From Streptomyces sp. HUAS ZL42 (lineage in GTDB: Bacteria; Actinomycetota; Actinomycetes; Streptomycetales; Streptomycetaceae): a DNA stretch of 64,000 bases. How positions within the stretch are numbered: the first letter of the stretch is position 1; the number at the start of each line of letters is the position of its first letter. Below the pieces are notes generated by a model. It worked only from the letters and a program-made list of their open reading frames with translations, did no database searches and had not been told where the DNA came from. Shown here piece after piece: positions 10,300 through 19,796 of the stretch. Where the stretch lies: contig NZ_CP160403.1 of NCBI RefSeq assembly GCF_040782645.1, forward strand, positions 2,294,001-2,358,000. Direction: 5' to 3'. The translations under genes and the position numbers were made by a program.

Positions 10300-13200
10300 T
10301 CAGTAGACGTCGCGCACGTACCGCTTCTCGGTGGCGAGCTGCTTCACGTACGCCGCCGCCTCGGTCTCGCCCAGGCCGCCGTGGACGGTGGCGATGTCCT
10401 TGAGGGCCTGGTCGACGTCCTTGGCCATCCGGGAGGCGTCGCCGCAGACGTAGAAGTGGGCGCCGTCCTGGAGCCAGGACCAAAGGAGCGGGCCGTGTTC
10501 GCGCATGCGGTCCTGGACGTACACCTTGGCGCGCTGGTCGCGGGAGAACGCGGTGTCCAGGCGGGTGAGGGTGCCGTCGTCGAGGAAGGCGGCGAGCTCG
10601 TCCTGGTAGTAGAAGTCGGTGGCGCGGTGCTGCTCCCCGAAGAACAGCCAGTTGGGCGCACGGTGTCCGCGGGCGCGCCGCTCCTCGAGGAAGCCGAGGA
10701 AGGGCGCGACGCCGGTGCCGGGGCCGACCATCACCGTGGGGGTGGCCGGGTCGGCGGGCGGGCGGAAGTGCGGCGAGTGCTGGACGTGGACCGGTACCTC
10801 GGTGCCGGGTTCGGCGTCGGCGAGGAAGGGCGAGCAGACGCCCTGCCGGGGGCGGCCGGCCAGGTTCTCGTACCGGACGACGGAGACCGTCAGCGAGACC
10901 AGGTGCGGGTCGGTCAGCGGGCTGGACGATATGGAGTACAGGCGGGGCTGCATGCGGCCCAGCACACCGGCCCATTCCTGTGCCTCGGCCCGCACCCCGA
11001 ACTCGGCCACGACGTCCACGGCCTGCCGTCCCCACGACCACCGTGCCAGCTCGCCCTTGTTGTCCGGCCGCAGCAGCTTCCGCAGCTCACGAGGGTCGCG
11101 GGCGCGTTCGGCGACGAAGCGCAGCAGGTCGGGGCCGATGCGGGTGATGTCCAGGTGCCGCAGCAGGGCGTCGCCGAGGGCCACCTCCCCGACGCCGTCG
11201 ACCTGCACGGACGTCTGTGCGTCCAGGCCGGTGACGGTCAGCCACTCCGCCACGAGGCCCGTGGAGTTGAGCGGGCGCACCCCGAGGGCGTCGCCCGCCT
11301 CGTAGACGAGGGGCGTCTCGCTGTCGCGGGTGTCGAAGGTGAAGCGGCGCACCTCCTTGCCGGCACCGGGCAGGCTGAGCAGGCGGTTGCCGGTCAGGCG
11401 GGCGGTGACGGGGGCGGGGCGCCTGGTCTTCTTCGGTACGACGGGGGCCGGCGCCGGGGGGCTGCTCCGGAGGGCGGTGACCACGTGGTCGAGCCAGGCG
11501 TGGGCGGCGGTCTCGTAGTCCGGTTCGCAGTCCGTGCGCGGGGCCAGCCGGACCGCGCCCAGCTCGTCGAGACGCTGGTCGAGCCGCCGGCCGTGGCCGC
11601 AGAAGTCGTCGTACGAGGAGTCCCCGAAGGCGAGGACGGCGTAGCGCCGCCCCTCCAGGCGCCCGGCGTCGGGAGCGGCCAGGGTGTCCCAGAAGCCGCT
11701 GCCGTTGTCGGGGGCGTCACCGTCGCCGAACGTGCTGGTGATCACCAGCAGGTCGGCGTCGGAGGGCAGGGCCATGTGGTCGGCCTCGTCCATGGCCACC
11801 AGGGAGGCGGCGTGTCCGTCGGCGATGAGGCGCTCGGCGGTGGCCGCCGCGAAATCCTCGGCGTTGCCGGTCTGCGAGGCCCAGAGGATCACGACCTGAC
11901 GGCGGAGCGTGGGCTGGGGCTGCGATGCGGTGGCGGTCCGGGAGTACATCCCGGCGAGCGTGCCGTTCACCCACAGGGCGTGCTCGGGACTGAAGGGGGC
12001 GTCCGGCGGGAGGACGGGTACGCCGGGGGCGCCGGCCGGGATGCCGGCGAGGAAGCCGACCAGGTAATGCCGTTCGCTCTCGGTGAGGACCGGGGGCGGG
12101 GCGGGTTCGAGGCCGAAGACGGCGGCGGCGGAGGGGAGGACGACGGTCGGGGTGAGGACGGCAGGGGCCGTCTCCGTCGCGTCGGGCGCCGGCTCCTTCA
12201 CCGGTGTCTGCACCGTCACCGGGGTGGACACCTTCGTCAGCGACACCGCGCACACCTTCAGCTCGGGCTGGAAGGACAGCGGGTCGACGGCGTCGCTGGT
12301 GACCGCGTTGACGCTCAGGTACTCGCCGAACAGGTCGTTCCAGTGGAACGGCGCGAAACAGGATCCCGGACGCACCCGGTCGGTGACGACCGCGGGCAGC
12401 ACGGCGCGCCCGCGCCGCGAGGCGACCTCCACCGAGTCGCCGTCGGCGAGGCCCAGCCCGGCCGCGTCCTGCGGGTGGATCTCGACGAAGGGGCCGGGGT
12501 TGAGCTTGTTCAGTTTGGGCACCTTCGCCGTCTTGGTCAGCGTGTGCCACTGGTGCTGAAGGCGGCCGGTGTTCAGGACGTACGGGTAGTCGTCGTCCGG
12601 CATCTCGGCCGGCGGGAGGTGCGGGCGGGCGTGGAAGGCGGCGCGGCCGCTCGGGGTGGGGAAGGTGAGGGAGCCGTCGTCGTGGACGTACCGGACGGGG
12701 TTGCGGTCGGGGCCGTCCTCGGTGGGCGCGGGCCACTGCACGGACGTGTCGCGCAGCCGGTCGTAGGTGACGCCGCGCAGGTCGTAGCCGGTCTTGGGGT
12801 TCCAGGCCTGCTTGATCTCCTCGAAGACCTGCTCGGCGCTGTCGTACGAGAAGCCCTTCTCGTACCCCATCTCGCGGGCGACCGCGGCGATGATCCGCCA
12901 GTCGGCCATCGCCTCGCCGGGCGGGTCGGCGGCGGGCCGGGCGAGGGTGAGGTTGCGCTCGCTGTTGATGAAGACGCCCTCGGTCTCGGTCCACAGGGCG
13001 CCGGGCAGGACGATGTCGGCGTACGCGTTGGTCTCGGTGTCGGCGAACACGTCCTGCGTGACGACGAGCTCGGCGGCCTCCAGGCCCTCGATGACCGTCT
13101 TGCGGTTGGCGACGGAGGCGACCGGGTTGGTGCAGATGATCCAGCAGGCCTTGATCTCGCCGTCGGCCATCTTCTGGAACATCTCGATGGTGCCCTTGCC

Positions 13201-14382
13201 GACGCCGTCGGCGCGGACGGTTCCCGGGGGCAGCTCCCACAGCTCCTCGACGAAGGCGCGCTCGTCCTCGACGAGGACGGACCGCTGGCCCGGGAGCCCG
13301 GGCCCCATGTAGCCCATTTCCCGGCCGCCCATGGCGTTGGGCTGCCCGGTGAGGGAGAAGGGGCCGCTGCCGGGCCGGCAGATCGCGCCGGTCGCGAGAT
13401 GCAGGTTGACCAGGGCGTTGGTGTTCCAGGTGCCGTGCGTGGACTGGTTCAGGCCCATCGTCCAGCAGCTGGTCCACTCCCCCGCCTCGCCGATCAGCCG
13501 GGCCGCCTCGCGCAGGTCGTCCTCCGGGATGCCGGTGATCTCCGCGACGGCGGCGGGCGGGTAGTCGGCGAGGAACTCCGGCATCGCCTCCCAGCCCTCG
13601 GTGTGGGCGGCGATGAAGTCGGGGTCGGTGTGGCCGTCGTCGTGCAGGAGGTGGAGCAGGCCGTTCAGCAGAGCGAGGTCGGTACCGGGCTTGACCTGCA
13701 GGAACAGATCGGCCTTCGCTGCCGTGGCGGTGCGGCGGGGGTCCACGACGATCAGCTTCGCCCCCGCCGACTTCACGCGCTCCATCATCCGCAGGTAGAG
13801 GATGGGGTGGCAGTCGGCCATGTTCGAGCCGATGACGAGGAAGAGGTCGGCCCTGTCGAAGTCCTGGTAGGAGCCGGGCGGCCCGTCCGCGCCGAGGCTC
13901 AGTTTGTAACCGGTGCCGGCGCTGGCCATGCACAGCCGGGAGTTCGACTCGATCTGGTTGGTCCGCAGGAAGCCCTTGGCCAGCTTGTTCGCCAGGTACT
14001 GCGCCTCGAGGCTCATCTGGCCGGAGACGTAGAGGGCGACCGCGTCGGGCCCGTGCTCGTCGACGATCGCGCGCAGCCGCCGGGCCGTCTCGGCGATCGC
14101 GGCGTCCACCGGCGCGGGCTCGGGCTCCTCGCCCCGGTCCGCCCGGACCAGGGCCGTGGTCAGCCGTCCCGGTGCGCTGAGCATGTCGGCGGTGGTGGCG
14201 CCCTTGGTGCACAGCCGGCCGAAGTTCGCGGGGTGCTCCTTGTCGCCGGACGCCTTCAGGACCGTACGGCGGCCGTCGGGGCCCATGCCGATGTCGAGGA
14301 CCATGCCGCAGCCCACACCGCAGTACGAGCAGACCGTCCGCACCGTGGACGTGCCGTCGGTCCGCGAGTCCGGTGCGGCCAC
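10300..14382 (-). CDS. Assimilatory nitrate reductase fused to CysJ-type NADPH diflavin reductase
   Basis: A 1360-residue fusion. Residues 1 to about 720 form a molybdopterin oxidoreductase of the NasA/NarB type. Its [4Fe-4S] cysteines are C18, C21, C25 and C58. Typical cofactor motifs include [17 protein letters not shown] and the molydopterin dinucleotide-binding domain near [12 protein letters not shown] Pro/Ala-rich linker leads to a flavodoxin domain from about 830 ([12 protein letters not shown]). An FAD-binding domain ([15 protein letters not shown]) and an NADPH domain ([20 protein letters not shown]) follow, ending in YVRDVY as in sulfite reductase flavoprotein. Predicted reaction: NADPH-driven nitrate to nitrite, self-sufficient in electron supply. 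GTG at 14382 follows AAAGGGGG by five bases. No transporter or nitrite reductase gene is adjacent. Confidence 0.93.
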   Translation of the reverse strand: MAAPDSRTDGTSTVRTVCSYCGVGCGMVLDIGMGPDGRRTVLKASGDKEHPANFGRLCTKGATTADMLSAPGRLTTALVRADRGEEPEPAPVDAAIAETARRLRAIVDEHGPDAVALYVSGQMSLEAQYLANKLAKGFLRTNQIESNSRLCMASAGTGYKLSLGADGPPGSYQDFDRADLFLVIGSNMADCHPILYLRMMERVKSAGAKLIVVDPRRTATAAKADLFLQVKPGTDLALLNGLLHLLHDDGHTDPDFIAAHTEGWEAMPEFLADYPPAAVAEITGIPEDDLREAARLIGEAGEWTSCWTMGLNQSTHGTWNTNALVNLHLATGAICRPGSGPFSLTGQPNAMGGREMGYMGPGLPGQRSVLVEDERAFVEELWELPPGTVRADGVGKGTIEMFQKMADGEIKACWIICTNPVASVANRKTVIEGLEAAELVVTQDVFADTETNAYADIVLPGALWTETEGVFINSERNLTLARPAADPPGEAMADWRIIAAVAREMGYEKGFSYDSAEQVFEEIKQAWNPKTGYDLRGVTYDRLRDTSVQWPAPTEDGPDRNPVRYVHDDGSLTFPTPSGRAAFHARPHLPPAEMPDDDYPYVLNTGRLQHQWHTLTKTAKVPKLNKLNPGPFVEIHPQDAAGLGLADGDSVEVASRRGRAVLPAVVTDRVRPGSCFAPFHWNDLFGEYLSVNAVTSDAVDPLSFQPELKVCAVSLTKVSTPVTVQTPVKEPAPDATETAPAVLTPTVVLPSAAAVFGLEPAPPPVLTESERHYLVGFLAGIPAGAPGVPVLPPDAPFSPEHALWVNGTLAGMYSRTATASQPQPTLRRQVVILWASQTGNAEDFAAATAERLIADGHAASLVAMDEADHMALPSDADLLVITSTFGDGDAPDNGSGFWDTLAAPDAGRLEGRRYAVLAFGDSSYDDFCGHGRRLDQRLDELGAVRLAPRTDCEPDYETAAHAWLDHVVTALRSSPPAPAPVVPKKTRRPAPVTARLTGNRLLSLPGAGKEVRRFTFDTRDSETPLVYEAGDALGVRPLNSTGLVAEWLTVTGLDAQTSVQVDGVGEVALGDALLRHLDITRIGPDLLRFVAERARDPRELRKLLRPDNKGELARWSWGRQAVDVVAEFGVRAEAQEWAGVLGRMQPRLYSISSSPLTDPHLVSLTVSVVRYENLAGRPRQGVCSPFLADAEPGTEVPVHVQHSPHFRPPADPATPTVMVGPGTGVAPFLGFLEERRARGHRAPNWLFFGEQHRATDFYYQDELAAFLDDGTLTRLDTAFSRDQRAKVYVQDRMREHGPLLWSWLQDGAHFYVCGDASRMAKDVDQALKDIATVHGGLGETEAAAYVKQLATEKRYVRDVY

Positions 14383-14651
14383 GGGCGCCCCCTTTCTCGT
14401 GCTCGGGCCTGGTTCGATACGTCATCACGGTACGAACGGCTCATTACGCCGATGTCTCCTCGGCCGATCATGGGGAGTTAAGCGGCGCGCACAGGGTGGG
14501 GGTGGGTGGTGTGAGCGGGGGCTTCGCGGGGCGGGACGCCCCGGCATGTGAGGGACGTAACAGTGCCTACGTGGTCGATTGCGTAATTCCACCGATGCCT
14601 GCACCGGACACCGATGGGACGCTCACTCGAAAAGAGGTTCGAGGAGGCGTG

Positions 14652-15302
14652 ATGGCAACAGAGGACGGGGGATCCCCTGCCACGGTCGACCGGCCCTCCG
14701 TGGCGGTCCGGGGCGTTCTCGCCTACATCGGGTTGTCGATCGCCGTCGGCGGGCTGTACATGGCGGTGGTGTTCGGTGCGAGGGTCCTCGCCGGTGCCGG
14801 GTGGGTGGGCACTCCGGGCCGGCTCGCGGTCGAGGAGTGCGTGGACGTCGAGTCGGTGACGTCCGACCGTGACACCGTCCGGACGTACTGGTGCTCCGGC
14901 ACCTTCCACCCGGACGACGGCGGACCGGAGATCGAGGACGTCACGCTCAAGGGCGGGCGCGGCGATGCGTACGTCCCTCCGCGGCCGGGGAGCCGGTGCT
15001 ACGGCGACCGGCCGGACCGTCCCTGGTGGTGCGAGGGGGACCGGCCGACCTCGGTGGCGGTGCGCTACCTGGACGGCAAGGCGTGGATGTTCGGCAGCGG
15101 CATGTGGCTGCCGGGCACGGTGGCGCTCCTCGGCCTGTGCGGCTCAGGGCTGGGGCTGCTGCTGGTCGCCCATCAACTGGTGTGGCCGGACCCCGAACGG
15201 CGGCCACGGTGGCTGCGGCGCGCCACGTACGGCTGCTGCGGTGCGGGGATGGCCGGTTGGCTGGCGTTTCTCGCCGCGCTGGCCTTCGACGTCAACGGCT
15301 GA
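14652..15302 (+). CDS. Hypothetical membrane protein with extracytoplasmic domain
   Basis: A 216-residue product. One transmembrane helix lies at about 18-45. A Cys-containing external domain follows, with CVDVESV, YWCSGTF, RCYGDRP and WWCEGD likely disulfide-linked. Two C-terminal helices come next, separated by HQLVWPDPERRPRW. The pattern resembles other Streptomyces membrane proteins with no assigned function. ATG at 14652 has GAGGAGG eight bases upstream; the overlapping GTG at 14649 is an equally usable start. It is divergent from the nitrate reductase gene and convergent with the macro-domain gene. Confidence 0.75.
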   Translation: MATEDGGSPATVDRPSVAVRGVLAYIGLSIAVGGLYMAVVFGARVLAGAGWVGTPGRLAVEECVDVESVTSDRDTVRTYWCSGTFHPDDGGPEIEDVTLKGGRGDAYVPPRPGSRCYGDRPDRPWWCEGDRPTSVAVRYLDGKAWMFGSGMWLPGTVALLGLCGSGLGLLLVAHQLVWPDPERRPRWLRRATYGCCGAGMAGWLAFLAALAFDVNG

Positions 15303-15322
15303 GACCGGCCGGACGACCGCCG

Positions 15323-15832
15323 TCAACCGACCTGTCCCGCGAACGCCCCGTACGCCCGCTCGTCGAACAGGACGAACCTCACCTCGTCGACCGCCGTGTC
15401 CGCCGCCCGTACCGTCTCCACCGCGATTCGGGCGCCGTCGTCGATCGGCCAGCCGTAGATCCCGGTGGAGATCGCCGGGAACGCGACCGTCTTCGCCCCC
15501 AGTTCGTCGGCCACTCGCAGCGACTCCCGGTAGCAGGAGGCCAGCAGGTCCGAGCGGTCCTCGGCGGCGGACCAGACCGGACCCACCGTGTGGATCACCC
15601 AGCGTGCGTCCAGCTCCCCCGCGGTCGTGGCGACCGCCTGCCCTGTGGGCAGACCCTTGCCGTACCGGGAGGCACGGAGTTTGCGGCAGTCGTCCAGGAT
15701 CGCGGGACCGCCGCGGCGGTGGATCGCGCCGTCGACTCCTCCCCCGCCGAGAAGGGAGGAGTTCGCCGCGTTGACGATCGCGTCGACGCTCTCGCGTGTG
15801 ATGTCACCCTGAACGAGCGTGATGGTGGTCAT
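15323..15832 (-). CDS. Macro-domain O-acetyl-ADP-ribose deacetylase / ADP-ribose hydrolase
   Basis: The 169 residues form a single macro domain of the YmdB/MacroD type. Signature elements are QGDITRESVDAIVNAANSS, the glycine loop LLGGGGVDGAIH, VIHTVGPVW and the second phosphate loop ISTGIYGWP. Such proteins remove O-acetyl-ADP-ribose or reverse mono-ADP-ribosylation of Asp/Glu. ATG at 15832 matches the usual beginning (TTITLVQGDIT). Downstream of eboE in the same direction with a 72-bp gap, it may share its transcript, but no functional link is known. Confidence 0.92.
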   Translation of the reverse strand: MTTITLVQGDITRESVDAIVNAANSSLLGGGGVDGAIHRRGGPAILDDCRKLRASRYGKGLPTGQAVATTAGELDARWVIHTVGPVWSAAEDRSDLLASCYRESLRVADELGAKTVAFPAISTGIYGWPIDDGARIAVETVRAADTAVDEVRFVLFDERAYGAFAGQVG

Positions 15833-15904
15833 GTCTGCCTCTATACCAGCCCTGATCACGCCAAGCAGGTCGTCACTACTGCGGGGGCTGCTCGACGGGA
15901 TCGG

Positions 15905-17062
15905 TCACAAGAGGTCCTCCTTGAGGCCGAGTCCGGTCAACCGGTCGCGGGCCCAGGCGAGTTCGGCCGCGATGCCGCCGGCCAGGTCGGCGGGCGGTTC
16001 GGGGAGGACGGACCAGGTGTAGGTCTCGACCTCGATGTGGTCGCAGTCGGCCGAGGGCCCGCCGAGCAGTCCCTCCAGAACCTGGCACAGGTGGTCGGCG
16101 GTGGTGCTGAGGGGTGGTTCGGGTTCGGTGTGCAGCGGGGCGTGGAAGTGGACGCGCCACGGGCCGCTGTCGTCCGGCAGTCCGCCGTCCAGGGCGTCCG
16201 GCAGGTCGTCGACCCCCAGGACCGCGTTGGCGGTCACCGTGCGCGTCTGGTGCAGGAACCGCGGTTCGGCGAGCCGCCGCAGGGCCGTGCGGGCGACCGG
16301 GTCCGCCGGATCCAGGGCCTCGACGGCGCAGGACGCCTGGAGCTTGACCACGGGCATACCGGCGTCCGCGAGCCGCCGCAGGGCCGCCGCGGGGTGCTCG
16401 AACTGGACGGCGAGATGACAGGCGTCGAGGCAGACGCCGAGCCGGTCGGGGTCGAGGCCGCCGAGTTCGCGTACCGCTTGGGCGGTCGTCTCGACGACAC
16501 AGCCGGGTTCGGGTTCGAAGCCGACCCGGATACGCCGGCCCGTCCACGCCTCCAGGGCGTCGAGGCCGGTGGCCAGCCGGTCCAGGGCGCGGCGGGCGTC
16601 CTCGGCGCTCGCCCGGGGCCACGGGGTCCGCCAGGCCAGCGGCAGCGTGGAGACGCTTCCCCGGTCGATGTCATCGGGGAGCAGGGCGGCGAGGACCCGG
16701 GCGCACTCGAGGGTGTACTCCAGCCGCTCCTGGTCGGCCCAGTCGGGCTCGTACACGTCCTTCTTGACGACCTCGCGGTGGAAGCCGGTGTACGGGAAGG
16801 CGTTGAGGGTGACGGTCTCCAGGCCGCGCGTGCGCAGTTCGGCCTTGAGCCGTGCCAACGCGCCCTCGTCGGCGACGAGTTCGGTGACGACGTCCCGGGC
16901 CAGCCACAGCCCGATGCCGAGCCGGTCGACCTCGAGGTGCTCGCGTACCGGCTCGGCGTGGTCGGCGAGTTGGGCGATCACGCCCTGGAGGCTCTCCGCC
17001 TGGTGGACGTTGCTGCAGTAGCCGAGGTGGACGGTGGTGCCGTCCGGATGCAGGAAGCGCAT
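15905..17062 (-). CDS. EboE-like sugar-phosphate isomerase/epimerase family protein
   Basis: A 385-residue TIM-barrel protein starting MRFLHPDGTTVHLGYCSNVHQ. The YC[ST]N.H..E start, LNAFPYTGFH and TLPLAWRTPW segments resemble the EboE proteins of the eboABCDEF export/precursor-trafficking clusters. An AP-endonuclease-2/xylose-isomerase fold with acidic and His metal ligands (CLDACHLAVQFE, VHFHAPLH) is visible. The other ebo genes are not in the window. ATG at 17062 has GGGGGAG seven bases upstream; GTG at 17068 would overlap a short upstream ORF by four bases. Substrate unknown; the Ebo assignment is by motif memory only. Confidence 0.75.
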   Translation of the reverse strand: MRFLHPDGTTVHLGYCSNVHQAESLQGVIAQLADHAEPVREHLEVDRLGIGLWLARDVVTELVADEGALARLKAELRTRGLETVTLNAFPYTGFHREVVKKDVYEPDWADQERLEYTLECARVLAALLPDDIDRGSVSTLPLAWRTPWPRASAEDARRALDRLATGLDALEAWTGRRIRVGFEPEPGCVVETTAQAVRELGGLDPDRLGVCLDACHLAVQFEHPAAALRRLADAGMPVVKLQASCAVEALDPADPVARTALRRLAEPRFLHQTRTVTANAVLGVDDLPDALDGGLPDDSGPWRVHFHAPLHTEPEPPLSTTADHLCQVLEGLLGGPSADCDHIEVETYTWSVLPEPPADLAGGIAAELAWARDRLTGLGLKEDLL

Positions 17063-17064
17063 GC

Positions 17065-17154
17065 TCACGCTCCCCCGCGCCGGATGGAGTTGCCGTCGGC
17101 GAGGCGCACGGCAGACCGGGATCCGAAGCGGAATACCGCTTTCCGATCTTTCAT
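17065..17154 (-). CDS. Possible 29-residue leader peptide/small ORF upstream of eboE
   Basis: The ORF begins with MKDRKAVFRFG and ends with a TGA two bases before the eboE ATG (or overlapping its alternative GTG). AAGGTG stands five bases ahead of its ATG, a usable ribosome site. The peptide is basic and has no recognised domain. An inverted repeat (AAGCGG-AATA-CCGCTT) lies inside it at about 17126-17141. It could be a translational-coupling leader, a genuine small protein, or chance in GC-rich DNA. Confidence 0.35.
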   Translation of the reverse strand: MKDRKAVFRFGSRSAVRLADGNSIRRGGA

Positions 17155-17191
17155 GGCCGCACCTTACTCGCGGCACTTGAACATTCAGTCA

Positions 17192-17264
17192 TCTACTCCC
17201 AGGTAAGCGAAGTGACATAGACGACACTGGTTTTCCTTACCGGAAAGCGCCAACCAGGAGTAGA
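17192..17264. repeat. Inverted repeat in the gap between the oxidoreductase and eboE
   Basis: TCTACTCC at 17192-17199 is the exact reverse complement of GGAGTAGA at 17257-17264. Between them TTTCC-n5-GGAAA forms a second small hairpin. It lies just after the oxidoreductase stop and before the eboE leader, so it may be a terminator or an operator for the eboE unit. Confidence 0.45.
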
Positions 17265-17284
17265 GGTAGGTGATTTGAGTCGGC

Positions 17285-18706
17285 TCAGGGCTGCTGCCGC
17301 AGCCGCCTCCACACCGCTTTGGCCGCGTTGTGCCCCGACATCCCGTGCACGCCGGGTCCCGGCGGGGTGGCCGACGAGCAGATGAAGACGGCCGGGTGCG
17401 GGGTGCTGTAGGGGAACAGGGAAAGTCTGGGGCGCAGCAGGGTCTGCAGGCCGGCCACCGCGCCGGAGGAGATGTCGCCGCCGACGTAGTTGGCGTTGCG
17501 GGCGGCGAGTTCGGGCGGTCCCGCGGTGGCGCGGGCGAGGACGCGGTCGCGGAACCCCGGGGCGAAACGCTCCAGTTGGCGCTCGATGGCGTCCGTGAGG
17601 TCTCCGGTCCAGCCGTGCGGCACATGGCCGTACGCCCAGAAGACGTGCTTGCCGGCCGGGGCACGGGTCGGGTCGACGAGGCTGGGCTGCACGGTGATCA
17701 TGAACGGCCGGTCTGGCGCACGGCCCTCCCGGGATACCGCGCGCAGGGCCGCGTCGATCTCCGCGCTGCTCGCGCCGATCTGCACGGTGCCCGCGGTGCG
17801 CGCCTCCTTCGCCGTCCACGGGACGGGGCCGTCCAGCGCGTAGTCGACCTTGAAGACACCGGGGCCGTACCGGAAGCCCTCGTAGTAGCGGCCGAAGCCG
17901 GCGATGCGGGCCAGGGCGGTGGGTGAGGTGTCGAAGACGTAGGCGCGGGCGGGCGGCAGGTCGTCGAGGCGCTTGACCTCGTAGTCGGTGTGGATGGTGC
18001 CGCCGAGGTCCTTCAGGTGGGCGGCGAGGGCGTCCGAGATGGCTTGGGAGCCGCCGCGGGCCACGGGCCAGCCGCGGGCATGGGCGGCGAGGGCGAAGAC
18101 CAGGCCGATGGCGCCGGTGGCGAGCCCGCTGAGCGGGGCCATGACATGGGCGACGAGGCCTGCGAAGAGGGTCTTGGCCCGCTCGTCGCGGAAGCGGCGG
18201 GTCAGCCAGGTCGACGGGGGCAGCCCGACCAGACCGAAACGGGCGAGGGTGACCGGGTCCCGGGGCAGCGCGGTGCGCGGCAGGGACATGAAGTCGCGGG
18301 CCAGGGTGTCCCACCTGGGCAGGAAAGGCTCGACCAGTCTCCGGTACGCCCCCGCGTCGCGCGGCCCGAAGGAGGCGGCCGTCTCGGCGACCGAGCGGGA
18401 CAGCACGGCGGCGGTGCCGTCGGTGAAGGGGTGCGCCATGGGCAGCTCGGCGTGCAGCCATTCGAGGCCGTAGCGCTCGAGGGGCAGGGCCCGGAACGCC
18501 GGGGAGTTGATGCCGAGCGGATGCGCCGCGGAGCACGGGTCGTGGCGGAAGCCGGGCAGGGTGAGCTCCTCGGTGCGGGCTCCCCCGCCCACCGTGTCAC
18601 GCGCCTCGAAGAGGGCCACGGCGAAGCCGCGGCGGGCCAGCTCCACAGCAGCGGTCAGTCCGTTCGGCCCCGCACCCACCACGCACGCATCGAGCATCGA
18701 CGGCAC
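17285..18706 (-). CDS. Phytoene desaturase-family FAD-dependent oxidoreductase
   Basis: A 473-residue flavoprotein. The dinucleotide-binding motif [19 protein letters not shown] opens the protein, followed by the FAD ribose Glu ([17 protein letters not shown]). [19 protein letters not shown] is the second conserved block. The C-terminal motif ([17 protein letters not shown]) resembles the CrtI/RetSat superfamily FAD-closing sequence. The true substrate is unknown; no carotenoid genes (crtB, crtE, crtY) are nearby, so pathway assignment would be guesswork. GTG at 18706 has GAAGGGG seven bases upstream; ATG at 18697 is possible. Confidence 0.88.
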   Translation of the reverse strand: MPSMLDACVVGAGPNGLTAAVELARRGFAVALFEARDTVGGGARTEELTLPGFRHDPCSAAHPLGINSPAFRALPLERYGLEWLHAELPMAHPFTDGTAAVLSRSVAETAASFGPRDAGAYRRLVEPFLPRWDTLARDFMSLPRTALPRDPVTLARFGLVGLPPSTWLTRRFRDERAKTLFAGLVAHVMAPLSGLATGAIGLVFALAAHARGWPVARGGSQAISDALAAHLKDLGGTIHTDYEVKRLDDLPPARAYVFDTSPTALARIAGFGRYYEGFRYGPGVFKVDYALDGPVPWTAKEARTAGTVQIGASSAEIDAALRAVSREGRAPDRPFMITVQPSLVDPTRAPAGKHVFWAYGHVPHGWTGDLTDAIERQLERFAPGFRDRVLARATAGPPELAARNANYVGGDISSGAVAGLQTLLRPRLSLFPYSTPHPAVFICSSATPPGPGVHGMSGHNAAKAVWRRLRQQP

Positions 18707-18851
18707 CTTCGGACCCCTTCGTCAGCCGATGGCCAGAGGATCAGGATATGCCGGGGCACTGACGGCGTCCGGACGTGGGCGGAGTCCGGCGGGTGCCGCG
18801 GATTCGCGCTCCCGGATCCGTTTCCGCACGTGGCCCGGGCACCCCCCGAAA

Positions 18852-19697
18852 TCAGGCCACGTCCGACAGCAGCCCCGCCACCCGGCGCGCCGTGGCCGCG
18901 TCCCGTGCCGTCGTGAACGGCAGGGCGTTGCCGCCGGTGATGCGGAACGGCTCGCCGGTGACGGTGAGATGGGCGCCGCCCGCCTCCTCGACCAGCAGCA
19001 GACCCGCGGCGTGGTCCCAGGCTGCCTCCCAGGAGAACGTCGTGGCGTCCAACTCGCCCCGGGCGACGGCGAGATACTCAAGGCCCGCCGAACCGCAGGC
19101 GCGAGGTGTGACGCCGTCGGTCCACAGGCCGAGCAGCGCGCGCTTCTGCTCCTCGGTCGTGTAGTCCGGGTGGGAGGTGGCGATTTCGAGGTCGCGGCCG
19201 GGGGCGGGCGGACCGGCGAACAGCCGCTCTCCGTCGAGGAACGCGCCGCCGCCCCGTACGGCCGTGGCAAGTTGGTCGCGTGCGGGCGCGTAGATCCACG
19301 AGGCGAGCAGGACTCCGTGCCGGGCGAGTGCGACCATCGTGCAGAACCCCTCCTCGCCGCGTACGAACTGCCGTGTCCCGTCGACCGGATCGACGATCCA
19401 GACGGGTGCGTCGCCGCGTATCGCCTCGTATGTCGCGGGGTTGGCGTGCACCGCTTCCTCGCCCACCACGACGGAGCCGGGCAGGAGGGCGCCGAGCGTG
19501 TCGGTGAGGAAGCGCTCCGCCAGCCGGTCGGCGTCCGTCACCAGGTCGTGCGGGCCGTTCTTCTGATCGACCTCGTGCTCGGCGAGCCGGCGGAAGCGGG
19601 GCATGATCTCGGCCGCGGCCGCCTTGCGGACCGCATCCTCCACGTCGGCCGAGTGGCGGGCGAGAAACTCGTCGATGGTTTCCGTTTCTTCGATCAT
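18852..19697 (-). CDS. Inositol monophosphatase family phosphatase
   Basis: The 281 residues carry the Li+-sensitive, Mg2+-dependent phosphatase motifs. These are VTDADRLAE, GEEAVHA, the metal-binding WIVDPVDGTRQFVRG (canonical DPIDGT) and SWEAAWDHAAGLLLVEEAGG near the end. Members hydrolyse inositol phosphate, histidinol phosphate or PAP; sequence alone does not decide. ATG at 19697 was chosen, though GGAGG is only one base away, too close to be its ribosome site. GTG at 19748 would add 17 residues. The gene stands alone between the oxidoreductase and a gamma-glutamyltransferase. Confidence 0.88.
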   Translation of the reverse strand: MIEETETIDEFLARHSADVEDAVRKAAAAEIMPRFRRLAEHEVDQKNGPHDLVTDADRLAERFLTDTLGALLPGSVVVGEEAVHANPATYEAIRGDAPVWIVDPVDGTRQFVRGEEGFCTMVALARHGVLLASWIYAPARDQLATAVRGGGAFLDGERLFAGPPAPGRDLEIATSHPDYTTEEQKRALLGLWTDGVTPRACGSAGLEYLAVARGELDATTFSWEAAWDHAAGLLLVEEAGGAHLTVTGEPFRITGGNALPFTTARDAATARRVAGLLSDVA

Positions 19698-19796
19698 GCC
19701 TCCATGAGAGCACGCGCCACTGACAATCCCCGCCCGCCCGGTGCACACGGGGTGGAATCGGCATGAACTCCCGGTCCCGGGATCACCGGGCCGGGA

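Noticed and set aside
14383..14480. Possible GlnR box ahead of the nitrate reductase gene
   Set aside because: GTGAT and CGAAC occur on the transcribed strand but with seven rather than six bases between them and mismatches; too weak to list.
10261..14481. Very long open frames opposite real genes, such as the + strand frame across the nitrate reductase and that at 50130-53435 across the helicase
   Set aside because: Their translations are rich in Arg/Gly/Ala/Val without motifs. The opposite strand encodes full recognised proteins with matching codon bias; stop codons are simply rare in such GC-rich DNA.
17285..18706. Carotenoid biosynthesis gene
   Set aside because: The flavoprotein resembles CrtI but crtB, crtE and crtY are missing from the surroundings.
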